Below are positions 15,929 to 23,764 of a stretch of 32,593 nucleotides of DNA, piece by piece. The notes beneath the pieces were generated by a model. That model was not told the origin of the DNA. It ran no database searches and saw only the letters and a list, made by a program, of their open reading frames with translations. Origin of the DNA: an uncultured Bacteroidales bacterium (GTDB taxonomy: Bacteria; Bacteroidota; Bacteroidia; Bacteroidales; F082); contig CALFIT010000056.1 in NCBI GenBank assembly GCA_937877465.1, forward strand, positions 1 to 32,593, read 5' to 3'. Position 1 is the stretch's first letter. Every line of letters starts with the position of its first letter. The position numbers and the translations under genes were made by a program.

Positions 15929-16642
15929 ATGAGAATAGCAATCATCGGATACGGAAAGATGGGCCACGAGGTGGAGAAAGCCGCCCTCGCCCGAAAGCAT
16001 GAAATCGTCGTCACCATCGACAACCCACAAGAATGGGAAGAACGCTTTGAGCAACTGAAACAGGCCGACATCGCCATCGACTTCAGCCAACCCGACCAAG
16101 CGGCGGACAACATCCACCGCTGCTTCGACCTGCACCTGCCCGTCGTCGTCGGCACCACGGCTTGGCACGACCGCTTCGAGGAAATCGAGGCGCGCTGCCT
16201 CGCCGAAGGGCAAAGCCTCTTCACCGCGCCCAACTTCAGCATCGGGATGAACATCATGTTCGTGCTCAACAAGCAGTTGGCGCGTTTTGCCGAAAAATAC
16301 GGCTACCAACTCTCGATGGCCGAAACCCACCACGTCCACAAACTCGACAAGCCCAGCGGCACCGCCGTGAAATTGGCCAACGACATCCTCGCCGCCAACC
16401 GCGACTACGACCGTTGGAGCATCGACGCGCCCGCCGACCGCACCTTATATATTAATGTGACCCGCGAGGGCGAGGTGAACGGCATCCACAGCGTGGCCGC
16501 CGAGTCGCCCGCCGACAAGATCACCATCACCCACGAGGCCTATAACCGACAAGGCTTTGCCATAGGTGCCGTGGCCGCAGCGGAGTTCTTGTTTGGCAAG
16601 AAAGGCGTGTTCGGGATGGAGGACTTGATGGGCGCGTTTTGA
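15929..16642 (+). CDS. dapB: 4-hydroxy-tetrahydrodipicolinate reductase
   Basis: 237 residues from ATG 15929; 23 in-frame upstream codons are read-through of the structured leader and are not counted. The N-terminal Rossmann motif is IAIIGYGKMG (3-12), the nucleotide-site motif VGTTAWH is at 74-80, and the catalytic segment is ETHHVHKLDKPSGTA (132-146) with His134 and Lys138. It reduces hydroxytetrahydrodipicolinate with NAD(P)H in the diaminopimelate/lysine pathway and so supplies peptidoglycan. The length is on the short side but complete. It lies between the partition operon and lepB, an arrangement usual in Bacteroidales. Confidence 0.95.
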   Translation: MRIAIIGYGKMGHEVEKAALARKHEIVVTIDNPQEWEERFEQLKQADIAIDFSQPDQAADNIHRCFDLHLPVVVGTTAWHDRFEEIEARCLAEGQSLFTAPNFSIGMNIMFVLNKQLARFAEKYGYQLSMAETHHVHKLDKPSGTAVKLANDILAANRDYDRWSIDAPADRTLYINVTREGEVNGIHSVAAESPADKITITHEAYNRQGFAIGAVAAAEFLFGKKGVFGMEDLMGAF

Positions 16643-16676
16643 CCTGCCGATGTGCTGCCGTTCCGACAATATTCAC

Positions 16677-16684
16677 TACTTTTG
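16677..16684 (+). promoter_or_regulatory. -7 promoter box of lepB (TACTTTTG)
   Basis: Exact TAnnTTTG in the 99-base gap after dapB, 58 bases before the lepB ATG. lepB can therefore be transcribed independently of dapB. Confidence 0.55.
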
Positions 16685-16741
16685 CGCTCCGATATACTAT
16701 TTCACCTCAAATCGCGTTAGCAAACAAATCAACTTAGAATC

Positions 16742-18256
16742 ATGTCGTTACTATTGTTTATCCTTATCGTTCCGGCGCTGTTCACCATCCCGATTGCGTT
16801 CTGCTGGAAGCAGTTCGAGGCCGCCGGACAAAAGGGCTATCTCAGCCTCATCCCCTACTACAACATCTACATCTTCCTGAAAATCATCGGGAAAGAGAAG
16901 AAATTCTGGTGGTGGTTCTTCATCGTCTTCCCCTACATCAACTTCTTTATGCTGCTGCTCATGCTCGTCGAGATGGGCAAGTGCTTCGGACGGTTCAAGG
17001 TTTGGGAAGAAGGCATGGCCGCCGTTTTGCCTTTCGTTTTCTTCCCCATCATCGCCAAGGACGACAAATACCATGACCCCGCCAAGACGACCCGTCCCAA
17101 GAAATCGACCGCCCGCGAGTGGTTCGACGCCATCGTCTTCGCTGTCGTGGCCGCATTGATCATAAGAACTTACGTATTCGAGATGTTCACCATCCCCACG
17201 TCGAGCATGGAGAAATCGCTTCGCGTCGGCGACTATTTGGTAGTCAGCAAGATACACTACGGCCCCAAAGGTCCCAACACGCCGCTTTCGTTCCCCTTTG
17301 TACACAACACCCTGCCGGGCAGCAAGACGGCGAAGTCATACGTTGAGTGGATTAAGCTACCGTATCACCGCTATCCGGGCGTGTCGACGATGAAACGCTA
17401 CGACCCCATCGTGTTCAACTATCCCGCCGGCGACACCGTGTGCGACATCTTCCAAAGCAGCATCAGCTATTACGACCTCGTGCGCGAATACGGTCGACAA
17501 ACGGTGTGGAACGACCACCAGAACTTCGGCAAGGTCATCAGCCACCCCGTCGACAAGCGCGAGAACTACGTGAAACGCCTCATCGGTATGCCGGGCGACA
17601 CCTTGCAAATCGTCAACGGCGTGGTGTTTATCAATGGCGAGAAAGGCTTTGAACCCGAAAACATGCAGCACAACTACACCGTGGTGACCACCTCTGGCGG
17701 CATCAACAAGCAGACCTTGGACAAATACGACATCACCGAGGGCTACCGCACCGCCGACCCCAACACCTTCATCCTCAACATCAGCGCGAAGGTGGCCGAC
17801 GAACTCATCAAGCTGCCTTTCGTCACCTCCGTGATGCGCAACATCCAAGCCCCGGGCGAAGGCACCTCAACGAGCCTCTTCCCCAACCGCCCCGACCTCT
17901 ATCCGTGGAACGTCGACAACTTCGGGCCGCTCTACATCCCGAAGAAAGGCGAAACCGTTGCGCTGAATGTCAACACGTTGCCTCTCTACGAGCGCGTCAT
18001 CCATGCCTATGAGTTGCACGACCTGAAAGTGCAAGGCAACACAATCTACATCGATGGTCAGCCCGCCGACAGCTACACTTTCGCGATGGACTATTACTGG
18101 ATGATGGGCGACAACCGCCACAACTCCGCCGACTCGCGCTATTGGGGCTTCGTGCCCGAGGACCACATCGTCGGCAAGCCCGTGCTCATCTGGCTTTCAA
18201 GGGACAAGGAAAACGGCGGCATCCGCTGGAAACGGATGTTCAGGATTCCGAAGTAA
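16742..18256 (+). CDS. lepB: Signal peptidase I with N-terminal DUF5684-like membrane domain
   Basis: 504 residues, much longer than E. coli LepB (about 320). Residues 1-110 form a small membrane domain (hydrophobic at 1-20, 33-49, 55-75 and 92-104; AAGQKGYLSLIPYYNIYIFLKIIG) resembling DUF5684. Residues 125-145 are the canonical LepB anchor. The catalytic Ser is Ser155 in IPTSSMEKSL and the general base is Lys278 in ENYVKRLIGMPGD. The C-terminal MMGDNRHNSADSRYWGFVPEDHIVG is box D/E. About 110 residues are inserted between the Ser and Lys boxes, and another long stretch lies before box E, both usual in Bacteroidota. It cleaves signal peptides at the outer face of the inner membrane. An intrinsic terminator follows at 18283. 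Confidence 0.94.
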   Translation: MSLLLFILIVPALFTIPIAFCWKQFEAAGQKGYLSLIPYYNIYIFLKIIGKEKKFWWWFFIVFPYINFFMLLLMLVEMGKCFGRFKVWEEGMAAVLPFVFFPIIAKDDKYHDPAKTTRPKKSTAREWFDAIVFAVVAALIIRTYVFEMFTIPTSSMEKSLRVGDYLVVSKIHYGPKGPNTPLSFPFVHNTLPGSKTAKSYVEWIKLPYHRYPGVSTMKRYDPIVFNYPAGDTVCDIFQSSISYYDLVREYGRQTVWNDHQNFGKVISHPVDKRENYVKRLIGMPGDTLQIVNGVVFINGEKGFEPENMQHNYTVVTTSGGINKQTLDKYDITEGYRTADPNTFILNISAKVADELIKLPFVTSVMRNIQAPGEGTSTSLFPNRPDLYPWNVDNFGPLYIPKKGETVALNVNTLPLYERVIHAYELHDLKVQGNTIYIDGQPADSYTFAMDYYWMMGDNRHNSADSRYWGFVPEDHIVGKPVLIWLSRDKENGGIRWKRMFRIPK

Positions 18257-18282
18257 GCCATTTTGCGCTAACGCAACCTCAA

Positions 18283-18322
18283 CGAAACAATCTCACAAAT
18301 TTTGCAGGTTGTTTCGTTTTTT
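18283..18322 (+). terminator. Intrinsic terminator of lepB
   Basis: CGAAACAA (18283-18290) pairs with TTGTTTCG (18309-18316), with a CT/AG extension inside the loop. Six T follow at 18317-18322. Confidence 0.8.
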
Positions 18323-18348
18323 CATACCCCATAACCAACAATTTTGTT

Positions 18349-18356
18349 TAATTTTG
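18349..18356 (+). promoter_or_regulatory. -7 promoter box of ftsK (TAATTTTG)
   Basis: Exact TAnnTTTG, 22 bases before the ftsK ATG and just after the lepB terminator. It marks the start of the ftsK-lolA unit. Confidence 0.6.
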
Positions 18357-18378
18357 CACCTCAAAACGACGACAGAAT

Positions 18379-21048
18379 ATGGCCACAGCAAACAACCGCA
18401 AAGAGAACACCTTCAAGAAGAAACAAGCCGAACCGGACCCTTTGGAGACGTTGCACGAGATCGTAGAGACTCCCATCGACGAAAAACCCAAAAAGGAAAC
18501 GACGAAAAAGGCCGAAAAACCCAAAAAGGAAAAACAGCCCAAGCAACAGAAAACCAATAAGAAAGAGGAGTCGGACGGACGCATCAAGAACCTCATCGGC
18601 ATCCTGTTCATCTGCTTGGCCGTATTCCTCGGCATCGCCTTGGTTTCGTATTTGGTGAGTTTCTTTAGCGGGCATCACCAAGAGTATGGCTATCAAATCT
18701 TTAACCAAAAGATCGACATCGTGAACTGGACGGGACGTGCAGGCGTGTTCTTGGCACAAACCCTCATCAAGGAATCGTTTGGCGTTGGGGCGTTTTTCTT
18801 CGTCTACCTGCTGACCCTCATCGGCTTGCATCTCACCGACACGGCCAGAATCAAGATGTGGAGCGTATGGAAATACGCCCTCCTTTCCTTGGTTTGGCTT
18901 CCGTTGTTTTTCGCGTTCCTATCGGTTTATGCAAAGCAATACGCTATCTTTGGCGGCGCAGTCGGACTATGGCTCAATACACTGTTAACCAACTATATAG
19001 GCAAAGCCGGTGTCATAATAGTCTTAGTCTTCCTGTTCTTGGTCTTCGCCGCCTACCAGTTCAACCTCACCCTCAACTATTTCAAGCGGTTGCGCGAAAG
19101 GAAAGAGGAGGAAACACGCAGACAGGCCGCATTGCTCGCCGAACAGCGCATCCGCGAACAGTGGGAAAAGGAAAACCAAAACACGACCCAATGCGGCGAA
19201 GACATCGACCCCGACGGCATCGACGACGAAAAAGACGACGACTCGAACCTCCCACCCGTCACGTCTTACACCAAGGACCCGGCCTTCGAAATCGTCACCC
19301 CCGACGACAACCCAAGCCAACAAGGACAAAAGGAGAATGTCTTCATTCCCACGGAAGTCACGCTTGACCCTATTGTGACGACCACCAACGAGTCCAAGCC
19401 CAAGGATGCCGTGCCGGAAAAGCCTGACAACGAGGCCGAAAACGTGGAACTCGTCATCGAGAACACACCCAAGGAAGAAACCATCGAGAAAGGCCGGAAC
19501 ATGGAACACCACACCATCGACACACCTTTCGACCCGCGCTACGAGCTGCGCGACTTCAAGTTCCCGACCCTTGACATGCTCAACGACTACGGCGGCAAGA
19601 AGTCGGAGATCAACAGCGAGGAATTAGAAGCCAACAAGAACAAAATCGTGGAAACGCTTGCCAACTATGGCATCGCCATCGACAAGATCAAGGCCACCAT
19701 TGGCCCAACGGTCACACTCTATGAAATTGTGCCCGCAGCGGGCGTCCGCATCTCGAAAATCAAGAACCTTGAGGACGACATCGCCTTGAGCCTTGCCGCC
19801 TTGGGCATTCGTATCATCGCGCCCATCCCAGGCAAGGGCACCATCGGCATCGAGGTGCCGAACAGCAAGCCCGAAACCGTCTCGATGCGCAGCGTTTTGA
19901 GTTCCGAGAAGTTCCAAAACACCAAATACGCCCTGCCGTGCGCCATCGGTAAGACCATCTCCAACGAGACCTACGTCTTCGACTTGGCCAAAATGCCGCA
20001 CATCCTCATGGCCGGTGCCACGGGTCAAGGCAAGTCGGTGGGACTGAACGCGATAGTGGCCTCGTTGCTCTACAGCAAGCACCCGTCGGAGCTGAAATTC
20101 GTCATGGTGGACCCGAAGAAGGTGGAATTGACGCTTTACAACCGCATTGAGCGGCATTATTTGGCCAAACTCCCCGATTCAGAAGATGCCATCATCACCG
20201 ACGTGAAGAAAGTGGTGCGCACGCTCAACTCGCTTTGCATCGAGATGGACCAGCGCTACGACCTGCTGAAGGCTGCCGAGTGCCGCAACATCATCGAATA
20301 CAACGAGAAGTTCAAGGCCCGCAAGCTGTTGCCCACCGAGGGCCACCGCTATTTGCCTTACATCGTGCTCATCGTCGACGAGTTTGCCGACTTGATCATG
20401 ACGGCGGGTCGCGAGGTGGAAGCCCCCATCGCGCGTTTGGCGCAATTAGCCCGCGCCATCGGCATCCACCTCATCATCGCCACGCAAAGGCCTTCGGTCA
20501 ACGTCATCACGGGCAGCATCAAGGCCAACTTCCCTGCCCGTATCGCCTTCCGCGTCATCTCGGCGGTCGACTCGAAGACCATCCTCGACCAAAGCGGCGC
20601 CAACCAGCTCATCGGTCGCGGCGACATGCTGCTTTCCACGGGCAACGACTTGGTGCGCCTGCAATGCGCCTTCATCGACACGCCGGAGGTGGAGACCGTC
20701 ACCGAATTCATCGGCGAACAACGCGGTTTCCCGACGCCATACGAACTGCCCGAAGTGCCCGAAGAAGAAGGCGAAGGCGGTGGCATGGACGACGACGACG
20801 GCGAGCGCGACAGCCTCTTCGAGGAAGCCGCCCGCATCGTGGTACAGACACAGCAAGGCTCCACCTCGATGATCCAACGCAAGCTGAAGCTCGGCTACAA
20901 CCGCGCAGGCCGCATCATCGACCAGTTGGAGGCCGCCGGCATCGTCGGGCCTTTCTCCGGCAGCAAGTCGCGCGAGGTGAAAGTGGGCACCGAAGCCGCT
21001 TTGGAACAGATTTTGCGTGACCTCTACAACAAAGACAACGGAATCTGA
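18379..21048 (+). CDS. ftsK: DNA translocase FtsK/SpoIIIE
   Basis: 889 residues. The charged N-terminal tail (about 5-68, Lys/Glu-rich) is unusually long. Four transmembrane segments follow (about 73-95, 117-137, 160-180, 190-235), then an acidic linker (about 250-390). The motor domain has Walker A GATGQGKS (546-553) and Walker B LIVDEFADL (about 664-672), with the RecA-like motif IATQRPSVNVITG. The C-terminal gamma winged helix (about 815-889) reads SMIQRKLKLGYNRAGRIIDQLEAAGIVGP. FtsK pumps chromosome dimers at the septum and activates XerCD. lolA begins one base after the stop, indicating tight co-expression. Confidence 0.96.
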   Translation: MATANNRKENTFKKKQAEPDPLETLHEIVETPIDEKPKKETTKKAEKPKKEKQPKQQKTNKKEESDGRIKNLIGILFICLAVFLGIALVSYLVSFFSGHHQEYGYQIFNQKIDIVNWTGRAGVFLAQTLIKESFGVGAFFFVYLLTLIGLHLTDTARIKMWSVWKYALLSLVWLPLFFAFLSVYAKQYAIFGGAVGLWLNTLLTNYIGKAGVIIVLVFLFLVFAAYQFNLTLNYFKRLRERKEEETRRQAALLAEQRIREQWEKENQNTTQCGEDIDPDGIDDEKDDDSNLPPVTSYTKDPAFEIVTPDDNPSQQGQKENVFIPTEVTLDPIVTTTNESKPKDAVPEKPDNEAENVELVIENTPKEETIEKGRNMEHHTIDTPFDPRYELRDFKFPTLDMLNDYGGKKSEINSEELEANKNKIVETLANYGIAIDKIKATIGPTVTLYEIVPAAGVRISKIKNLEDDIALSLAALGIRIIAPIPGKGTIGIEVPNSKPETVSMRSVLSSEKFQNTKYALPCAIGKTISNETYVFDLAKMPHILMAGATGQGKSVGLNAIVASLLYSKHPSELKFVMVDPKKVELTLYNRIERHYLAKLPDSEDAIITDVKKVVRTLNSLCIEMDQRYDLLKAAECRNIIEYNEKFKARKLLPTEGHRYLPYIVLIVDEFADLIMTAGREVEAPIARLAQLARAIGIHLIIATQRPSVNVITGSIKANFPARIAFRVISAVDSKTILDQSGANQLIGRGDMLLSTGNDLVRLQCAFIDTPEVETVTEFIGEQRGFPTPYELPEVPEEEGEGGGMDDDDGERDSLFEEAARIVVQTQQGSTSMIQRKLKLGYNRAGRIIDQLEAAGIVGPFSGSKSREVKVGTEAALEQILRDLYNKDNGI

Positions 21049-21049
21049 A

Positions 21050-21673
21050 ATGAAAAAGAGAAACATCATCGCCTGCCTGCTGCTTTTGTTTGCAACACAG
21101 GCAGTTACAGCACAAAACAACGCCGAGACGCTGCTTCGCGTCATGGTGGACCAACTCAAGAGCCATAAAAACGTGGAGATGGCTTTCGGCTACCAATTCA
21201 GCCCCGACGGAAAAAATTTCGGCGACAGCGAGAAAGGCCACGCCTGGCTGCAAGGCCAAGCCTACAAGATCGAATTGGCCGACCAACAGACCATCAGCGA
21301 CGGCACCACCATCTGGTCGTATCTCATCGAGGACGAGGAAGTCATGGTCAGCAATGCCACCGACGGCGTCGACAACACGCCCCTGAAACTCCTCACCTCG
21401 CTCGACGAGAACTATGCCGCCACCCTCACGGGCATCGACGCACAAGGCGTGGCCACCATCGAGTTGGCCAACCCCAAGGGACAATACAAGCGCGTGACCC
21501 TGAAAATCAACGCGGCAAAGACCGAGCTGCAAAACGCCGACATCTATATGGACGACGGCAGCAAGGTCGTGGTCACCGTCGAAAAGATGACCTTCGACCA
21601 GGACTTGGGCGACAAGTTCTTCACCTTCGACACGAAAAAACACCCCAAAGTGGACGTGATTGACATGCGATAG
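21050..21673 (+). CDS. lolA: LolA-like outer-membrane lipoprotein carrier
   Basis: 207 residues from ATG 21050, one base after the ftsK stop. Signal peptide MKKRNIIACLLLLFATQAVTAQ. The rest fits the LolA fold: NAETLLRVMVDQLKSHKNVEMAFGYQF, GHAWLQGQAYKIEL, DGTTIWSYLIEDEEVMVS, and strands ending FFTFDTKKHP. LolA carries lipoproteins across the periplasm from LolCDE to the outer membrane, which matters here because surface lipoproteins and TamL need that route. The identity is low-level and structural, but the position directly after ftsK is characteristic of Bacteroidales. Confidence 0.82.
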   Translation: MKKRNIIACLLLLFATQAVTAQNNAETLLRVMVDQLKSHKNVEMAFGYQFSPDGKNFGDSEKGHAWLQGQAYKIELADQQTISDGTTIWSYLIEDEEVMVSNATDGVDNTPLKLLTSLDENYAATLTGIDAQGVATIELANPKGQYKRVTLKINAAKTELQNADIYMDDGSKVVVTVEKMTFDQDLGDKFFTFDTKKHPKVDVIDMR

Positions 21674-21710
21674 CGCAATAAAACCCAAATCTGGATGTTT
21701 TTATAAACAA

Positions 21711-21742
21711 CAATTCAACAATTCAACAGTTCAACAATTCAA
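21711..21742. repeat. CAATTCAA octamer array, four units
   Basis: Four tandem 8-base units (CAATTCAA, CAATTCAA, CAGTTCAA, CAATTCAA) in the gap between lolA and exbB, ending 8 bases before the exbB ATG. The same octamer in the opposite orientation forms the array at 4775-4805. At both sites it reads CAATTCAA in the sense direction of the gene that follows. Confidence 0.88.
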
Positions 21743-21749
21743 CAAAAAT

Positions 21750-22451
21750 ATGAATCTCCTTCAAATCCAAGAGGCTGTCAACGACTTAGGCACAGCCGCC
21801 GCAGCTGAGGCTGCAACGCAACCCACCGAGTACAAACTCTCCATCCTTGAATTGGCCACGAAAGGCGGATGGATTATGGTCGTCCTCGCCATCTTGTCGG
21901 TCATCGCGGTCTACATCTTCATCGAACGCTACATCGCCGTTTCGCGTGCCACCAAGTACGACGGCAGTTTCATGGACCGCATCCGCGAATACATGAAAGA
22001 CGGCAAGCTCGACTCGGCCAAGGCCTTGTGCAGAGGCAACTCCACCCCCATCTCGCGCATGATCGACAAAGGCCTCTCGCGCATCGGACGACCGTTGGGC
22101 GACATCCAGTCGGCCATCGAAAACGTGGGCAACCTCGAAGTGGCGCAATTGGAACGCGGGGTGAATATCCTTGCCATGATTGCCAGCGCCGCCCCGATGA
22201 TTGGTTTCCTCGGCACCGTGACGGGCATGATTCGTGCGTTCTACAACATGTCGATGGCGGGCAACAACATCGACATCGAACTGCTCTCGTCGGGCATCTA
22301 CGAAGCCATGGTGACCACCGTCGGCGGTCTGATTGTGGGCATCTTGGCCTATTTCTTCCATGCCATCATCTCGACGAAAATCCAGAAAGTCGTCAACCTA
22401 TTAGAGGCCAAGGCGACGGAATTCATGGACGTTTTGAACGAACCCGCCTAA
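21750..22451 (+). CDS. exbB: ExbB/TolQ/MotA family proton-channel protein
   Basis: 233 residues from ATG 21750; an in-frame start at 21660 would overlap lolA and translate the octamer array. A transmembrane helix lies at about 35-60 (GGWIMVVLAILSVIAVYIFIERY). The family signature IASAAPMIGFLGTVTGMIRAFYNM is at about 145-168, and a third helix is at about 190-212 (MVTTVGGLIVGILAYFFHAII). ExbB forms the pentameric inner-membrane channel around ExbD that powers TonB. exbD and tonB follow at 17- and 11-base gaps, so they form one operon. Confidence 0.93.
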   Translation: MNLLQIQEAVNDLGTAAAAEAATQPTEYKLSILELATKGGWIMVVLAILSVIAVYIFIERYIAVSRATKYDGSFMDRIREYMKDGKLDSAKALCRGNSTPISRMIDKGLSRIGRPLGDIQSAIENVGNLEVAQLERGVNILAMIASAAPMIGFLGTVTGMIRAFYNMSMAGNNIDIELLSSGIYEAMVTTVGGLIVGILAYFFHAIISTKIQKVVNLLEAKATEFMDVLNEPA

Positions 22452-22468
22452 ACTAAAACCGAAGCATC

Positions 22469-22882
22469 ATGGCCATCAAATCAAGAAACAAGGTCGAACC
22501 GGCGTTCAACTCCTCGTCCATGTCGGACTTGGTGTTCCTCCTGCTGATTTTCTTCATGCTGACCTCGACCTTGGTCGCACCCAACGCCATCAAGCTCATG
22601 CTGCCTTCGAGCAACAGCAAGACCATGGCCAAACAGACCGTCACGGTATACGTGAACGACCAATTCCAGTATTTCGTCGACGAAACGCCCGCCGACCAAA
22701 GCCAACTCACGGAACTCATCAACACACAGATCGGCACCGACAGCCAAGCCACCGTGGTGCTGCGGTCAGACAAGACCGTTCCCGTGCAATACATCGTCAA
22801 CGTGATTGACGCCGTCAACGAAATCAACAACGCCACGGGCAACAACCATAAAGTCATCTTAGCCACGTCGCCCAAAAAATAG
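22469..22882 (+). CDS. exbD: ExbD/TolR family protein
   Basis: 137 residues. One transmembrane helix (about 16-36, SSMSDLVFLLLIFFMLTSTLV) contains the conserved Asp of the proton path (Asp20 in SMSDLVFLLLIFF). A periplasmic domain follows, ending in VNVIDAVNEINNATGNNHKVILATSPKK. It couples the proton motive force to TonB. Many Bacteroidales have two tandem exbD genes; only one is here. Confidence 0.93.
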   Translation: MAIKSRNKVEPAFNSSSMSDLVFLLLIFFMLTSTLVAPNAIKLMLPSSNSKTMAKQTVTVYVNDQFQYFVDETPADQSQLTELINTQIGTDSQATVVLRSDKTVPVQYIVNVIDAVNEINNATGNNHKVILATSPKK

Positions 22883-22893
22883 GAGATTACAAG

Positions 22894-23652
22894 ATGGACA
22901 GTAACGAAAAGAAAGACAAGGGCATAGCCGTAGCGGGTACCATCGTGGTCCACGCCTTGGCCGTGCTTGTTTTGCTCCTGATGGCTTTCAGGACGCCCTT
23001 GCCGCTGCCTGGCGAAGAAGGCGTTGAAGTCGACTTGGGCATGATGGACCAAGGCATGGGTAACATACAGCCCGAAAAGCCCGCCGTGCCGCAGGCCGCG
23101 CAACCCAAGCAACAGCCAAGCCAAAGCAAGGAAGACATAGCCACACAAAACGACGAAGAGGCCCCAGCCCTCGAAAAGCCAAAAAACACCAAGCCGAAAG
23201 AGGAAAAGCCCGCCGAAGAGCCTAAGCCGACGGTGAACCAAAGGGCTTTGTTCAAAGGCAACAACGACCCACAAGCCGGTGGCTCGGAAGGCGTCACAGG
23301 GCAGCCCGGCGACCAAGGCAACCCCAACGGCTTGGCAGGCATCAAGCAATATGAAGGCAACGGCGGCAAAGGCAACGGCACGGGCTACGACCTCGGAGGC
23401 CGTGGCGCCAAGAGCCTGCATCGCCCTAACGACGACTTCAGCGAAGAAGGTATCATCGTGGTCGACATCTGGGTGGACCGCTCCGGACACGTCACCCGTG
23501 CCGAAGTCGCACAAAAAGGCACTACGGTGATCAACGGCGACATGCGCAACAAAGCCAAGCAAGCCGCCTTGCGTTCCTCCTTCGCCGCCGACCCCGACGC
23601 ACCCGAAGAACAACACGGCACCATCACCTACACTTTTGTCATCAACCAATAA
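22894..23652 (+). CDS. tonB: TonB-like energy transducer
   Basis: 252 residues. A single N-terminal transmembrane helix (about 11-32, GIAVAGTIVVHALAVLVLLLMA) includes the His typical of TonB/TolA anchors. A long Pro/Lys/Glu/Gln-rich periplasmic spacer follows (about 50-120, KPKEEKPAEEPKP), then a Gly/Asn-rich stretch (about 125-175). The C-terminal domain (about 180-252) has IIVVDIWVDRSGHVTRAEV, ending in a beta strand (GTITYTFVIN). It transmits energy from ExbBD to outer-membrane receptors. The C-terminal domain is closer to the TonB/TolA-like variants of Bacteroidota than to E. coli TonB. A dedicated partner receptor is not in the window. Confidence 0.88.
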   Translation: MDSNEKKDKGIAVAGTIVVHALAVLVLLLMAFRTPLPLPGEEGVEVDLGMMDQGMGNIQPEKPAVPQAAQPKQQPSQSKEDIATQNDEEAPALEKPKNTKPKEEKPAEEPKPTVNQRALFKGNNDPQAGGSEGVTGQPGDQGNPNGLAGIKQYEGNGGKGNGTGYDLGGRGAKSLHRPNDDFSEEGIIVVDIWVDRSGHVTRAEVAQKGTTVINGDMRNKAKQAALRSSFAADPDAPEEQHGTITYTFVINQ

Positions 23653-23655
23653 AGA

Positions 23656-23752
23656 AATGCGGAATGCGGAATTATGAATGCGGAATGCGGAATATCGCGA
23701 TGCGCCGCTGGGCTTTGCCCTATTCCGCATTAAGCATTTCGCATTCCGAATT
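23656..23752. repeat. AATGCGG-word tandem and inverted repeat
   Basis: A tandem block AATGCGGAATGCGGAAT occurs twice (23656-23673 and 23676-23693). Inverted copies ATTCCGCATT (23722-23731) and a related CGCATTCCGAATT (about 23740-23752) lie across a 28-base GC-rich loop. The block fills the gap between tonB and folC and could fold into a long hairpin. No U-tract follows. Confidence 0.85.
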
Positions 23753-23764
23753 AAACAATCGCCT

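Noticed and set aside
14225..16339. Long minus-strand frames over parB, the DUF5683 gene and dapB
   Set aside because: They span several well-recognised plus-strand genes and show no domains.
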